Shown piece after piece: positions 1-8,165 of a DNA stretch of 64,000 nucleotides. Numbering within the stretch: the stretch's first letter is position 1; each line of letters opens with the position of its first letter. The position numbers and the translations under genes are program-made. Where the stretch lies: assembly GCF_047731265.1 (NCBI RefSeq), contig NZ_CP159835.1, positions 2,976,001 to 3,040,000 of the forward strand. Direction: 5' to 3'. The notes beneath the pieces were generated by a model that searched no databases, was not told the origin of the DNA, and was given only the letters and a program-made list of their open reading frames with translations. Source of the stretch: Patiriisocius sp047731265. GTDB taxonomy: Bacteria; Bacteroidota; Bacteroidia; Flavobacteriales; Flavobacteriaceae.

Positions 1-675
1 ACACATGTATCATTTCATCCAGACAATACATCATTTATAAATGTTATTGACTTATATAGAAGTATTGACCCCTCAGGGTTTGAAAATGTGGTAGTAAATA
101 AATTACTATCCGATTATGTTAAATATATCCAGAATTCATACAAATCATTTGAAGGTCAAGACAAAACTGAACGTCAACAATGGACTTTTTCATATGAAAT
201 ATTTTTAATCAACTTTTCTTTAGTTCCAAGAACAAAAGAAAATCACCCTAGAGAGATATTTACTTTGATAAAAAAACAACTTCCAGCAAATTTGACTCGT
301 ATGTCTGTTACTGTAGGTTCTAAGAATGAAGAGAATACTTCTTTTATTAAAATACCTGTAATTAGAAAAGCTCAACAAGTTCTAATTAACTATCTACAGG
401 ATAAAGGAGTCGATTTCATTGATCAAGTTAATCTTGAAATGAAGGAACCCGAGATTGAATTAAAATTACCAAAGAAAAAAGCGTTAAGGGTAACTGACAG
501 GAAAAATTCTATTCTAAACAAAGGAGCTAATTTCAAGAAAACAAATGACCTCATTAAGCACTTTTTAGGAAGGCGCAGAGTGTACTTCATAAATTACACA
601 AAAGGAATAGATAGGCTTGAAGAGCTGACTAAGCGATTGGAAAAAAATAAAGTTGACGATTTATTAAACTTTTAA
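1..675 (+). CDS. Hypothetical protein, C-terminal part (gene starts left of window)
   Basis: No family is recognised. The frame is open from the first base to the stop at 673-675, so the GTG at 88 is probably an internal codon and the true start lies outside the window; 224 residues are visible. They are soluble-looking and lysine-rich with no membrane segment or obvious catalytic motif; the C-terminal ~60 residues are basic and helical (GRRRVYFINY, then LEELTKRLEKN). The stop lies 8 bases before the first attC-like site, so this is the payload of the first, partly visible, cassette of the array. Function unknown; confident only that it is a real coding frame. Confidence 0.75.
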   Translation, partial: THVSFHPDNTSFINVIDLYRSIDPSGFENVVVNKLLSDYVKYIQNSYKSFEGQDKTERQQWTFSYEIFLINFSLVPRTKENHPREIFTLIKKQLPANLTRMSVTVGSKNEENTSFIKIPVIRKAQQVLINYLQDKGVDFIDQVNLEMKEPEIELKLPKKKALRVTDRKNSILNKGANFKKTNDLIKHFLGRRRVYFINYTKGIDRLEELTKRLEKNKVDDLLNF

Positions 676-683
676 AAATAAAA

Positions 684-749
684 GCTACTAACAATGTGTA
701 TAGTGCATAGCACCCTGCGGGATGCTACGACACCATAAACGTAACGTTA
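684..749 (+). other. attC-like cassette recombination site 1 (short class, ~65 b)
   Basis: A compact imperfect palindrome follows the first gene: ACTAAC near 687-692 opens it, GCATAGCACCC (706-716 area) faces GGGATGCTACG (718-728 area), and GTTAAG at 746 closes it. It is the shortest site of the array and resembles classical 60-70 b integron attC sites. The partner cassette start lies outside the window, so the end-pairing test cannot be made here. Confidence 0.6.
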
Positions 750-1252
750 AGAAAAACCACCTTCATTTTAAACATTTAGCATTTTAATTATCAAAACTAG
801 CAGATCCAAAGGGCAATGGGTGCTATGCCCTACAAACCAAGGGCTGTAAAATTTAAATAAAAGCAAAAAAAATCAGGTATTTATACCTATTGACATTAAA
901 CTCCGATGCTTCTATATTTACGAACATAGAAGCCCTTTTATGATCCAGCATACAAGAAACACAAACCAAAAGCTGGAACACTACCAATACCCTAAGCGGT
1001 AAACTAAAGAGTGTTTTAGACAGGCCGGGGGAGTGCTTAGTGCATAAATTGGTTTTTTTACCATCGCCTGTAAAAAATAATTAGCGTGAATGCGGGAAAC
1101 CGTAATAAAACAAATAGCATAAAGAGTATTTTTAAACATTACAAAGCTGCCGGCACGCAGGTGGCAAGAAATAATTTTAATAAAAACATCATAAACCTTT
1201 TAGATTTATGATGATATAATAGAGATAAACGTCATATTGGGTTTATATACAT
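747..1252 (+). repeat. IS110-derived attC-associated repeat, copy 1 (transposase-less)
   Basis: First of seven copies of a 420-530 base non-coding element (others near 6303, 11003, 23052, 33872, 36671, 39773), all in the same orientation and all ending TATATAC(A/G)TGTTG exactly at the start of the next cassette. It opens AAGAAAAACCACC, then AT-rich DNA, then GTGCTATGCCC, then the shared core that is fused to an IS110 transposase tail in copies 2 and 4. Hairpins in this copy include CATCATAAA (1187-1195) with TTTATGATG (1205-1213), and a GAAA-capped stem at 1092-1103. Minus-strand reading frames inside it differ in length between copies and are not believed. Confidence 0.8.
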
Positions 1253-1373
1253 GTTGGCATTCATACAAGAAAAATCGTGCTGAAATTAAAATCTGAAAAA
1301 AATAGAAAAATACGGAAAACCGTAAAATAACTTCAATAATAATGTCGAATTTTAAACCTTAACTAAATATAAT

Positions 1374-1841
1374 ATGAGAAAACTATTTTTATTACCAGTA
1401 TTAACAGTGTTATTTTTGAGCCTACAAAGTTGTGCAGTCATAACAACAGAAAGTAAACCTGTAACAAAAGTTGTGAATATTGAAAATGCGACTAAAAATG
1501 AATTGTATGTAAGAGCAAATAATTGGATGGTAAGTGCATTTAATAATGCGGAATCTGTAATACAATTTACAGATAAAGAAACTGGAACTATAACTGGAAA
1601 ATACTTATTAGGAACTATTACGCAAGCAAGCCAATATGGACCAGCAAATCGAGCTTTTTCAATTATACAAATACAAGTGAAAGACGGAGCGTCCAAAATA
1701 ACAATTACACCAGATTCTTTTAGGTATGCTAAAGGAAATATTTATACTCTCTACACTGGAGAAAAAGCAACTGAAGACATAAACGGACTAATGGATTCTT
1801 TTGAACAAGCAATAAAACTGAAAGAAGATAAAGATTGGTAA
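1374..1841 (+). CDS. DUF4468-like (TBP-fold) lipoprotein
   Basis: A 155-residue exported lipoprotein. Residues 1-19 are a lipoprotein signal with lipobox LQSC (Cys20 would be acylated). The mature part resembles the DUF4468 family of Bacteroidota: an early YVRANNWM helix, then SVIQFTDKETGTITGKY (about residues 62-78) and an FSIIQIQVKDG strand. Such proteins have a TBP-like fold and no known function. The only gene of its cassette: start GTTGGCATT at 1253, matching end AATGCCAAC at 1908. Its ATG is 121 bases downstream of copy 1 of the IS110-derived repeat. Family call is from memory of motifs; lipoprotein nature is clear. Confidence 0.75.
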   Translation: MRKLFLLPVLTVLFLSLQSCAVITTESKPVTKVVNIENATKNELYVRANNWMVSAFNNAESVIQFTDKETGTITGKYLLGTITQASQYGPANRAFSIIQIQVKDGASKITITPDSFRYAKGNIYTLYTGEKATEDINGLMDSFEQAIKLKEDKDW

Positions 1842-1907
1842 GAAAAACGAAATATTGAAAAGCCAATTAAGATTTTGAAGAAAAAATAACGTCTGAAAAA
1901 AGCACGA

Positions 1908-2037
1908 AATGCCAACACCGTATATAATTTATTGCTAGTTCTAGCCTACTTACGAAAATCCTCGCGGATTTTCTTGGTCGGTAATTATTCACTAAATTAG
2001 TTGCTTGAAACACGCAACAAACCATATACAACAACGT
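1908..2037 (+). other. attC-like site 2 (class A, ~130 b)
   Basis: Class A site. AATGCCAAC (1908-1916) is the perfect reverse complement of this cassette's start GTTGGCATT at 1253. The centre is a perfect hairpin, GAAAATCC-TCGC-GGATTTTC, and the right arm ends CATATACAACAACGT. About 30 bases of unexplained sequence (2038-2067) separate it from the next cassette start GTTGTGTGCA at 2068, perhaps the stub of a lost cassette. Confidence 0.8.
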
Positions 2038-2090
2038 AAAATAAAGTAAAGGTGTGTTTATTTATGTGTTGTGTGCAATACCCCAATCAA

Positions 2091-2729
2091 ATGGAAATAA
2101 CATTAATTAAAGCATTATTATATTCTATTCTGCCAACTTTGATTGGAACGTTATTGACGTTGTTTTTCACCGAAAAATTAAAAGGAAAAGTCAAAAGTGG
2201 ATTTGATAAAAAATTAGAAGAAGTTAAAAATTTACATAATTTAGAAATATCAAAATTTCAAGCTGAAATCAATTCATTAAAATCAAAAGAGAATTTTAAA
2301 TTTACAAAGCTTCACGAAAAAAGGTTTGATATTTTAGAAGAATTATATAAGCTATTGAATAAATCAATTTCTGAATTAAATTATTATATATCTCCAGTCA
2401 AATCAACTCCAAATGGAATGACTCATGATGAACACGAAGACAAGTTGCAAGAAAAATTTTCGAATGCACATTTTGAATTCGCTAACTTTTATGCGAATAA
2501 CCGAATTTATCTTGAGCAAAAAATTACTAAATTGATAGATAACTATCTTAATGAAATTGCCGAGATTTATAATGATTATAATAAACATCATTTTTTGAAA
2601 AAATTCGGAGATAGACCAAATCCGGAAACACACAGAATTGCTTATTCAGCTTACAAAAAAATACCAAGTAAAATCACACCAATCAAAAAAGAAATTGAAG
2701 AAAGTTTTAGAGAATTATTAGAGCGTTAA
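2091..2729 (+). CDS. Membrane-anchored coiled-coil protein of unknown function
   Basis: 212 residues. I chose the ATG at 2091 over an in-frame GTG at 2052 because the upstream codons fall in the cassette boundary (GTTGTGTGCA at 2068). Residues ~5-26 form one membrane helix (LIKALLYSILPTLIGTLLTL), followed by a charged helical cytoplasmic domain with predicted coiled coil at about 30-75 (KKLEEVKNLHNLEISKF) and a second helical region. Proteins of this shape are scattered in accessory DNA; no function is recognised. Single-gene cassette whose ends pair perfectly over 10 bases (2068 and 2735). Confidence 0.75.
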   Translation: MEITLIKALLYSILPTLIGTLLTLFFTEKLKGKVKSGFDKKLEEVKNLHNLEISKFQAEINSLKSKENFKFTKLHEKRFDILEELYKLLNKSISELNYYISPVKSTPNGMTHDEHEDKLQEKFSNAHFEFANFYANNRIYLEQKITKLIDNYLNEIAEIYNDYNKHHFLKKFGDRPNPETHRIAYSAYKKIPSKITPIKKEIEESFRELLER

Positions 2730-2734
2730 TGTAC

Positions 2735-2931
2735 TGCACACAACAACGCATATAAGCAATGCGGGAGTTTTTGCTTAATTAAAAGTTAAGGTATATTTGG
2801 GAGACCGCCGAATTTTTACAAATTCGACTTATTGCAGAAAAAAATAATAAACGAAATTTGCAAAAATCAGCTTGTGCCGTCCGAAAGGCTTTCGCCTTTC
2901 TTCATCCGCACTGCTCATATACAGAGACGTT
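2735..2931 (+). other. attC-like site 3 (unique, ~197 b)
   Basis: TGCACACAAC (2735-2744) is the exact complement of the cassette start at 2068. Arms AACGCATATAAGCAATGCGG and CCGCACTGCTCATATACAGA are imperfect complements; inside are a hairpin AATTTTTACAAATT and GCCGTCCGAAAGGC. It closes with GTTGGC at 2929. The sequence differs from the three common site classes. Confidence 0.75.
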
Positions 2932-3001
2932 GGCATTCATTATGACGAACCAACAAACATTAGAATAAACCATCAACAATTGAACTAACCAACATTAGAA
3001 T

Positions 3002-4432
3002 ATGAATAAAGAATTTTTGGCAAACATAGTTTATGGTGCATTAATAATTTGGCTACTTTTCTCTCTCTATTATATAATCAGACTTTGGTATCGGAAAAGC
3101 ACAAAATCTTATAACGAATATTTATATAATTCAATTCCTTCTGTTTTTACAACAATTGGAATACTTGGAACTTTTGGCGGAATTTATCTTGGCTTAAGAA
3201 ATTTTGATGTTAATGATATTGACAATAGTATTCCAATGCTATTGGAAGGAATGAAACTTGCGTTTCTTACCTCAATTTTTGGAATTATTTTATCATTAAT
3301 ATTCAGAGTATTTGGACAACTAATATTGCGAACAGTTGAACTAAAAGAACCTCCAAAACAAACAGATGAATTATCAGCATTAAGTGAAATACTCGAAGTC
3401 TTAAAGTCAACCAAAACGGAAACAAAAACCAATTTTGATAAATTAAACACCTCACTTGTTGGAGAAACAGAAACAAGCATTTCTACTCAATTAGTAAAAC
3501 TTCGTAATCAAACCACAGACAACCAAAAAGAACAAGAAAAACAAAACATTTTACTTGAAAAAATACAGACATCATTAATCGGAAATGAGGAAACAAGTTT
3601 ACTTACGCAATTAGAAAAATTAAGAAGTCAATTAACGGACAACTACAAGGAGCAAAAAGAACATAAAGATATACTTAAATCAATAAACGAAAATAACAAA
3701 GCTTTAGGAGGCAAGTTTGATGAATTTGGAGAAATTCTAAAAAAGAATAATACAGAAGCATTGGTAGAAGTAATGAAAAGTGCAACAGAAACTTTCAACG
3801 CTCAAATGACAGAATTAATTCAAAGATTAGTTCAAGAAAACTTTGCAGAATTAAACAATAGTGTTCGGAGTTTGAACGATTGGCAAAAAGAGAATAAAGA
3901 AATGATTTCATCTTTAACACAGCAATTTAAATCTGTTTCTAAAGATTTTGAAATTGCATCAGTTTCCATTAAAGAAATTACAGAAAACACAACAAAGTTA
4001 ACAGAGGACAACAGCCAATTATCAAAACTAATTGAGGAGTTACAAAAGGTATTAATTGATGATACGAAATTTCAAGAAATAATTGTAAAACTTGAAAGTT
4101 CTATTGACACAATTAAGACAAACACAGAAACATTTGATGAAACAACTAATAAATTAAACGATTGGATTGGTAAAGAGCATAGTTTCAAAAAATCAGTCGA
4201 TATATTAATAAGCAGATTAAAAGAAATAGAGGATATTAAAGATATAAACGGAGAATTTTGGAAAAATACCAAATCTCAAATGGAAGAAGGAGTTTCAATT
4301 ATAAGTAACTCTTCATTAGAGTTAAGAAACAATCTTGACAATATTTCAGAAGAATTTACAGGACAATTAAATCAAACTCTAACGAGTTTAGATGAACTTA
4401 TTCAACGTCTAATAGAACAAGCAAAAAGATAA
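3002..4432 (+). CDS. zorA: ZorA-like MotA/TolQ/ExbB-family protein (Zorya anti-phage system)
   Basis: 476 residues. Membrane helices lie at about 7-27, 46-66 and 84-108; the second and third carry the MotA/ExbB core, including ILGTFGGIYLGL and LLEGMKLAFLTSIFGI. From ~115 to the end the protein is one long charged coiled coil, the intracellular tail typical of ZorA. In the Zorya system ZorA5ZorB2 is an inner-membrane, ion-driven motor thought to sense envelope perturbation by phage and signal through its tail to the nuclease. The stop overlaps the start of the next gene (TAATG at 4430-4434) and a third gene follows the same way, giving a translationally coupled zorA-zorB-zorE operon in one cassette. 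Shorter tail than Type I ZorA, which fits Type II. Confidence 0.85.
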   Translation: MNKEFLANIVYGALIIWLLFSLYYIIRLWYRKSTKSYNEYLYNSIPSVFTTIGILGTFGGIYLGLRNFDVNDIDNSIPMLLEGMKLAFLTSIFGIILSLIFRVFGQLILRTVELKEPPKQTDELSALSEILEVLKSTKTETKTNFDKLNTSLVGETETSISTQLVKLRNQTTDNQKEQEKQNILLEKIQTSLIGNEETSLLTQLEKLRSQLTDNYKEQKEHKDILKSINENNKALGGKFDEFGEILKKNNTEALVEVMKSATETFNAQMTELIQRLVQENFAELNNSVRSLNDWQKENKEMISSLTQQFKSVSKDFEIASVSIKEITENTTKLTEDNSQLSKLIEELQKVLIDDTKFQEIIVKLESSIDTIKTNTETFDETTNKLNDWIGKEHSFKKSVDILISRLKEIEDIKDINGEFWKNTKSQMEEGVSIISNSSLELRNNLDNISEEFTGQLNQTLTSLDELIQRLIEQAKR

Positions 4433-5151
4433 TGAAAGAAAGTTCAGATAACAATTGGATTTCATTTTCCGATATTATGACTGTATTGATGATAATCTTT
4501 TTATTCATCTCTATTTCATATATGATGCAAGTAAAAAAAGAGCAAGCACAAAGAGATGAAATATTTGAGGAATTTAGGGCAACTAAAGAGGAACTTTATA
4601 ATGAGCTGAACACCGTTTTTAAAGACGATTTTCAAAAATGGGATGTTAAATTAGATAAAGACTTGTCAATAAAATTCACAAATCCTGATGTTTTATTCCA
4701 ATCTGGAAAAACCAATATAAGACCTTATTTTTCAGAAATCTTAAATAAGTTCTTACCCAAATACTTTGACATCATTTTACAAGAGAAATACAAGGATAAA
4801 ATTTCAGAAATAAGAGTTGAAGGACATACAGATAACGTTCCTGCACCACAATACGACAAAGACCCTTACATTGCTAATACTTTGTTATCCCAAGAAAGGT
4901 CAACAGAAGTCATTAAGCATTTTCGTGAAATGGATTATTTTAAAGATTTATCTTCCAAAGAAATCATTTTGATAGAATATTTGCTAACTGCAAATGGATT
5001 GTCTTATGGAAGGACAGTTGATGATAATGGAAGATTAACCATAAATAGTAATCAACCTATAAATAATCAAAAATCTCGTAGAGTAGAATTTCGCATAATA
5101 ACAACAAGTGATAAATTAATTGATAAAGTCCTTAAAGAGTTAGAAAAATAA
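4432..5151 (+). CDS. zorB: ZorB-like MotB/OmpA-family protein (Zorya anti-phage system)
   Basis: 239 residues. One N-terminal membrane helix (about 11-30) contains SDIMTVLMIIFLFISISYM; the Asp is in the place of the ion-binding aspartate of MotB/ZorB. A linker leads to an OmpA/MotB-type peptidoglycan-binding domain with the signature VEGHTDN near residue 130, Q..R..EV after it, and RRVEFRI close to the C terminus. It would form the stator/anchor part of the ZorAB motor. Start codon ATG overlaps the zorA stop by one base and its own stop overlaps the next start in the same TAATG manner, so the three proteins are probably made in coupled amounts. Confidence 0.87.
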   Translation: MKESSDNNWISFSDIMTVLMIIFLFISISYMMQVKKEQAQRDEIFEEFRATKEELYNELNTVFKDDFQKWDVKLDKDLSIKFTNPDVLFQSGKTNIRPYFSEILNKFLPKYFDIILQEKYKDKISEIRVEGHTDNVPAPQYDKDPYIANTLLSQERSTEVIKHFREMDYFKDLSSKEIILIEYLLTANGLSYGRTVDDNGRLTINSNQPINNQKSRRVEFRIITTSDKLIDKVLKELEK

Positions 5152-5993
5152 TGCCATTAATCAAATTCAATAAAGCACATAGTTATTTAGATAAGATTGG
5201 AGTTCCTCGTTTAGAAGAATACAATAGTAACGTAATTATCGACAGAATTGATTTTACAGAACAAGAAAATGATGGTAGTTTAGAATGGAGAGAAGATGGA
5301 GTTTATTTGAATGTTCGTGGGAATTTTCAAAAAGGCTTTATGTTTAACAAGGATTATAAAAAGTCTGAATATGGAAACCCAAGATTTCATTTGTTTGAAT
5401 GTTCCGTAATTGAAAAATTTATTGAAAAAGGAATATTGTCAAGATATTATTTTTGGTCGAATTCGGATTTAGTGACTGTAACACAAAGAGGAACGAAAAA
5501 AGAATATCCAGACCAAAATCTAGATTTATGCGCAAAATGTAGAGCAATTTTACACGAAAGAAATCTTGACAGAATAAATGATACAGAAGATTTTCACAAA
5601 CTACTTGACTTAAACGATAAAAACATAAAGGAGAATATAGAAGAAGTTGAAACAGACCTTTATAAAAGACCTTTAAATTGGCGAAGTATTTCAAAAGCGT
5701 ACAGAGAAGAACAAAACTATACTTGTGAGGAATGTGGATTTGGTGGTAGCGACCTAGAAAGTAACTACGACAAACGATATTTACACACACATCATATAGA
5801 CAGTTATAACTTGATAAATACGCACAGAGATAATTTAAAGTCCGTTTGCGTTCTGTGTCATTACAACCAAGACGAACATCATCAATCCAATTTTGAAAAA
5901 CCTAGGCTTAAAAGAGAATTGAACTCTTTTGTCAATAAATACAGAAATAGACTAATTGAAATCGGAAACGAACATATTGAAAATTACGAATGA
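5151..5993 (+). CDS. zorE: HNH endonuclease, ZorE-like effector of Zorya type II
   Basis: 280 residues. The C-terminal half holds a zinc-ribbon HNH nuclease: CEEC at about 193-196, the catalytic HTHHID at about 212-217, a downstream Asn (HRDNLKSV) and a second CVLC pair at about 231-234, followed by DEHH. The N-terminal ~130 residues match no domain I can name but also contain a CAKC pair. In Zorya type II the third gene, zorE, encodes exactly this kind of HNH nickase acting on invading DNA. Third gene of a TAATG-coupled operon. The cassette appears to end at ATGACAAC (6006-6013), where the site is then interrupted by an IS110 remnant. Confidence 0.82.
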   Translation: MPLIKFNKAHSYLDKIGVPRLEEYNSNVIIDRIDFTEQENDGSLEWREDGVYLNVRGNFQKGFMFNKDYKKSEYGNPRFHLFECSVIEKFIEKGILSRYYFWSNSDLVTVTQRGTKKEYPDQNLDLCAKCRAILHERNLDRINDTEDFHKLLDLNDKNIKENIEEVETDLYKRPLNWRSISKAYREEQNYTCEECGFGGSDLESNYDKRYLHTHHIDSYNLINTHRDNLKSVCVLCHYNQDEHHQSNFEKPRLKRELNSFVNKYRNRLIEIGNEHIENYE

Positions 5994-6070
5994 AAAAATA
6001 ACGAAATGACAACAAAGAACTGAGGTTAAAAACAACTCTTTTCTTCATTAATTTTAGACACTATTATTTT

Positions 6071-6110
6071 AAGCTCAGAGATTCACTTTTGTGATTCTTT
6101 GAGCTTTTTT
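6071..6110. terminator. Strong intrinsic terminator downstream of zorE
   Basis: A 16-base stem with two mismatches, AAGCTCAGAGATTCAC, loop TTTT, GTGATTCTTTGAGCTT, runs into a T tract. It is A-flanked on the other side, so it could end transcription from both the Zorya operon (+) and the transposase remnant (-). Confidence 0.75.
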
Positions 6111-6128
6111 ATTATCATCCTCCTCTAA

Positions 6129-6302
6129 TTATCTCGGCAAGACAGAAACGTACTTTTCGTCGTAAGGTCTACCAGATTTTGCGATAGTAAAACACTGTTT
6201 GATTAGCTTATTGGCTACAGCAATTAATGCTGGTTTTTTACTTTTTCCTTTGGCGACAATACGCTCATAAAGATCTCTGCACCCTTTGTTGTATGTTTTT
6301 AC
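6129..6302 (-). pseudogene. IS110-family transposase, C-terminal fragment
   Basis: About 55 residues that match the C-terminal helices of IS110/IS116/IS902 transposases: GCRDLYERIVA, then KGKSKKPALIAVANKLIKQ, then SGRPYDEKYVS. The RuvC-like DEDD domain and the catalytic-serine region are missing; upstream the frame runs into the non-coding repeat. The same truncation point (near KTYNKGC) is found in the fragment at 22878-23050, so both descend from one deletion derivative. Confidence 0.85.
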
Positions 6303-6728
6303 CCCTAAAAACCAACTGCTGTAAAATTTAAATAAAAGCAAACCAAAATCAGGTATTTGCACCTATTGACATTAAACTCCGATGCTTCTATATTTACGAA
6401 TATAGAAGCCCTTTTATGATCCAGCATACAAGAGACACAAACCAAAAGCTAGAACACTCACAATACCTTAAGCGGTAAACTAAAGAATGTTTTAGAAAGG
6501 CTGGGGGAGTGCTTGGTGCATAAATTGGTTTTTTTACCATCGCCTGTAAAAAATAATTAGCGTGAATGCGGGAAACCGTAATAAAACAAATAGCATAAAG
6601 AGTATTTTTAAACATTACAAAGCTGCCGGCACGCAGGTGGCAAGAAATAATTTTAATAAAAACATCATAAACCTTTTAGATTTATGATGATATAATAGAG
6701 ATAAACGTCATATTGGGTTTATATATAT
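6303..6728 (+). repeat. IS110-derived attC-associated repeat core, copy 2
   Basis: Core shared with the other six copies, from CCAACTGC to TATATATATGTTG. This copy has the cleanest hairpins: CTTCTATATT-TACG-AATATAGAAG is a perfect 10-base stem, and CATCATAAA with TTTATGATG is perfect. It ends at the start of the next cassette, GTTGCCAGTA at 6729. Confidence 0.85.
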
Positions 6729-6794
6729 GTTGCCAGTAATTTGAATGAACACACAATTTGAAACAAAATTAGTCCTTATTTGAAAACTCAATCA

Positions 6795-7838
6795 ATGAAA
6801 AAAACTATTTTGCTAATTCTACTTTTAGCGTCATTAAAAAGTATCGGACAAAAATCGGAATTAAACATTACGATTGACGAAAGAATAGAGACCATCTATT
6901 CAATAGCATTTTTAGATGATTACTTTCTAATCAATAATCACGAAAATCATTACAAATCAAAGCTGAAAAATAATTTTAAAGCTCTGAAGAACCATAAGGC
7001 AGTAGCTTTATTTGACACATTATCTAAAAAGCACGGTTTTAATTTTAATAACGTTACAGATTGGGTTCTACAGTTCGGAGAATTTCCTGAATTGAATAAA
7101 GTAAGAGAAGTCATAAATCCCGATTCTTTTGATGAAAGCAAAGGGGATTATCTAATTAAAAAATTCAAAAAAGAATTTATTTCCTTTAATCAAGATACTT
7201 TATTTCAAGCCTATTTAGCCGAAGTAAAAGAATTGAATGAGAAAGTACTTAATCAAGTTAAACAATCTAAATCTATTCAACATCTTCCAACTTATTTAGA
7301 AAAATATTACGGAAGTGAATTGGGTTCCTATAATTTAATTCTCTCACCATTAGTCCATTCAGGAGGATTTAATTCAAAATTCATAGCAGATGGAAAAACA
7401 GAAGTTTATGCTATAATTGGACCAAATGGTGAAATTGAACATATTCCATATTTTGAAAAAGAATTTCTTGAAATGGATTTAATTTTACACGAATTTGGTC
7501 ATTCCTTCGTAAACCCTTTAACGGAAAAATTTCAAAATGAAATCGAAAATATTAAAGAAAAATATTATAGTGATAGTTTAAAAAAAAATGGAAAAACCCA
7601 AGGTTACAGCGAATGGAAATATGTTTTTAATGAACATATAATAAGAGCAATAACAATCAGAATAGCAAATGAAAATTTTGGAACAGAAAAAGCTAAAGAA
7701 CTTTTAGACTACGAAAAATCTATTGGATTTTCATTAGTAAATAATATTGTAGAAATTTTAAAAGAATATGAAAATAACAGAGAAAAATACCCGAAATTTA
7801 GTGAGTTTTACCCAATATTAATTGAACGAATAAAATAA
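6795..7838 (+). CDS. DUF4932-like secreted protein with HExxH-type motif
   Basis: 347 residues. I chose the ATG at 6795 (signal peptide MKKTILLILLLASLKSIG, cleavage after IGQ) over an in-frame TTG at 6780. The hallmark is LHEFGHSF, with HEFGH at about 232-236, a zinc-protease type HExxH motif followed by VNPL; this resembles the DUF4932 family. The third metal ligand is not obvious, though a Glu-rich helix follows. Probably a periplasmic or outer-membrane-side metallopeptidase-like protein. Single gene of its cassette: GTTGCCAGTA at 6729 pairs perfectly with TACTGGCAAC at 7843. Confidence 0.7.
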   Translation: MKKTILLILLLASLKSIGQKSELNITIDERIETIYSIAFLDDYFLINNHENHYKSKLKNNFKALKNHKAVALFDTLSKKHGFNFNNVTDWVLQFGEFPELNKVREVINPDSFDESKGDYLIKKFKKEFISFNQDTLFQAYLAEVKELNEKVLNQVKQSKSIQHLPTYLEKYYGSELGSYNLILSPLVHSGGFNSKFIADGKTEVYAIIGPNGEIEHIPYFEKEFLEMDLILHEFGHSFVNPLTEKFQNEIENIKEKYYSDSLKKNGKTQGYSEWKYVFNEHIIRAITIRIANENFGTEKAKELLDYEKSIGFSLVNNIVEILKEYENNREKYPKFSEFYPILIERIK

Positions 7839-7842
7839 AAAC

Positions 7843-7999
7843 TACTGGCAACACCGTGTATAATTAATGGCTAGTCCTCGCCTACTTACGAAAATTGCTT
7901 ACGCCAGTTCGCTTCGCTCGTGTCTCGCGGATTTTCTATCTGGTGTTTATTCGCTAAATTAGGTGCTTCAACACGCCACTAATCATACACAACAACGTT
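7843..7999 (+). other. attC-like site 4 (class A with ~28 b insertion in the loop)
   Basis: TACTGGCAAC (7843-7852) is the exact complement of the cassette start at 6729. Arms match class A (CCGTGTATAATTAATGGC at the left, AATCATACACAACAACGTT at the right), but the central hairpin is split by extra bases including TTCGCTTCGCTCG, making this site ~157 b instead of ~130. Confidence 0.8.
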
Positions 8000-8103
8000 A
8001 CCCTTAATAGCGAGGTACAACTTGCTTCATATTATAAATAAGAACCACTTTTCTTTATTCTTCCTTAATTCTACTTAATTTTTCCTTTGTTCATCAGAAA
8101 CAG

Positions 8104-8135
8104 GTTTCGTAAACACCGTGATACCCGTAGTTTTG
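8104..8135 (+). promoter_or_regulatory. Probable Bacteroidota-type promoter of the 8166 gene
   Basis: TAGTTTTG (8128-8135) fits the Bacteroidota -7 box TAnnTTTG and lies 30 bases before the ATG at 8166; TTTCG about 20 bases upstream is a weak -33 box. The -33 region overlaps a small palindrome, GAAAC-AG-GTTTC (8098-8109). So this multi-gene cassette appears to carry its own promoter. Confidence 0.5.
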
Positions 8136-8165
8136 TGGCATCATTAATTATTAAATCTATTAATC

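Larger units (their letters stand above)
6014..6728 (-). mobile_element. IS110-family remnant inserted in an attC-like site (element copy 2)
   Basis: The left attC arm ATGACAACAAAG (6006-6017) is followed directly by foreign sequence and the attC right end reappears only at 6715-6731 (TATATATATGTTG). Between them, read on the minus strand, are ~420 b of the repeat shared by all seven copies and then the C-terminal coding end of an IS110 transposase. IS110-family elements lack terminal inverted repeats, and the IS1111-attC subgroup is known to insert in integron attC sites. Nearly all of the transposase gene is deleted, so this copy is not autonomous. Confidence 0.75.

Noticed and set aside
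1081..1165. Recurring minus-strand reading frames (MFKNTLYAICF...) in every copy of the IS110-derived repeat
   Set aside because: They have different lengths and C termini in each copy, no ribosome binding site and no recognisable domain; their recurrence simply reflects DNA identity.
747..1252. Repeat element as a group IIC-attC intron
   Set aside because: No GUGYG start, no domain V-like hairpin and no reverse transcriptase; two copies instead carry IS110 transposase ends.
3002..5151. ExbB/ExbD or flagellar MotAB pair instead of Zorya
   Set aside because: The ZorB partner has an OmpA-type domain and the pair is coupled to an HNH nuclease, with no TonB or flagellar gene nearby.
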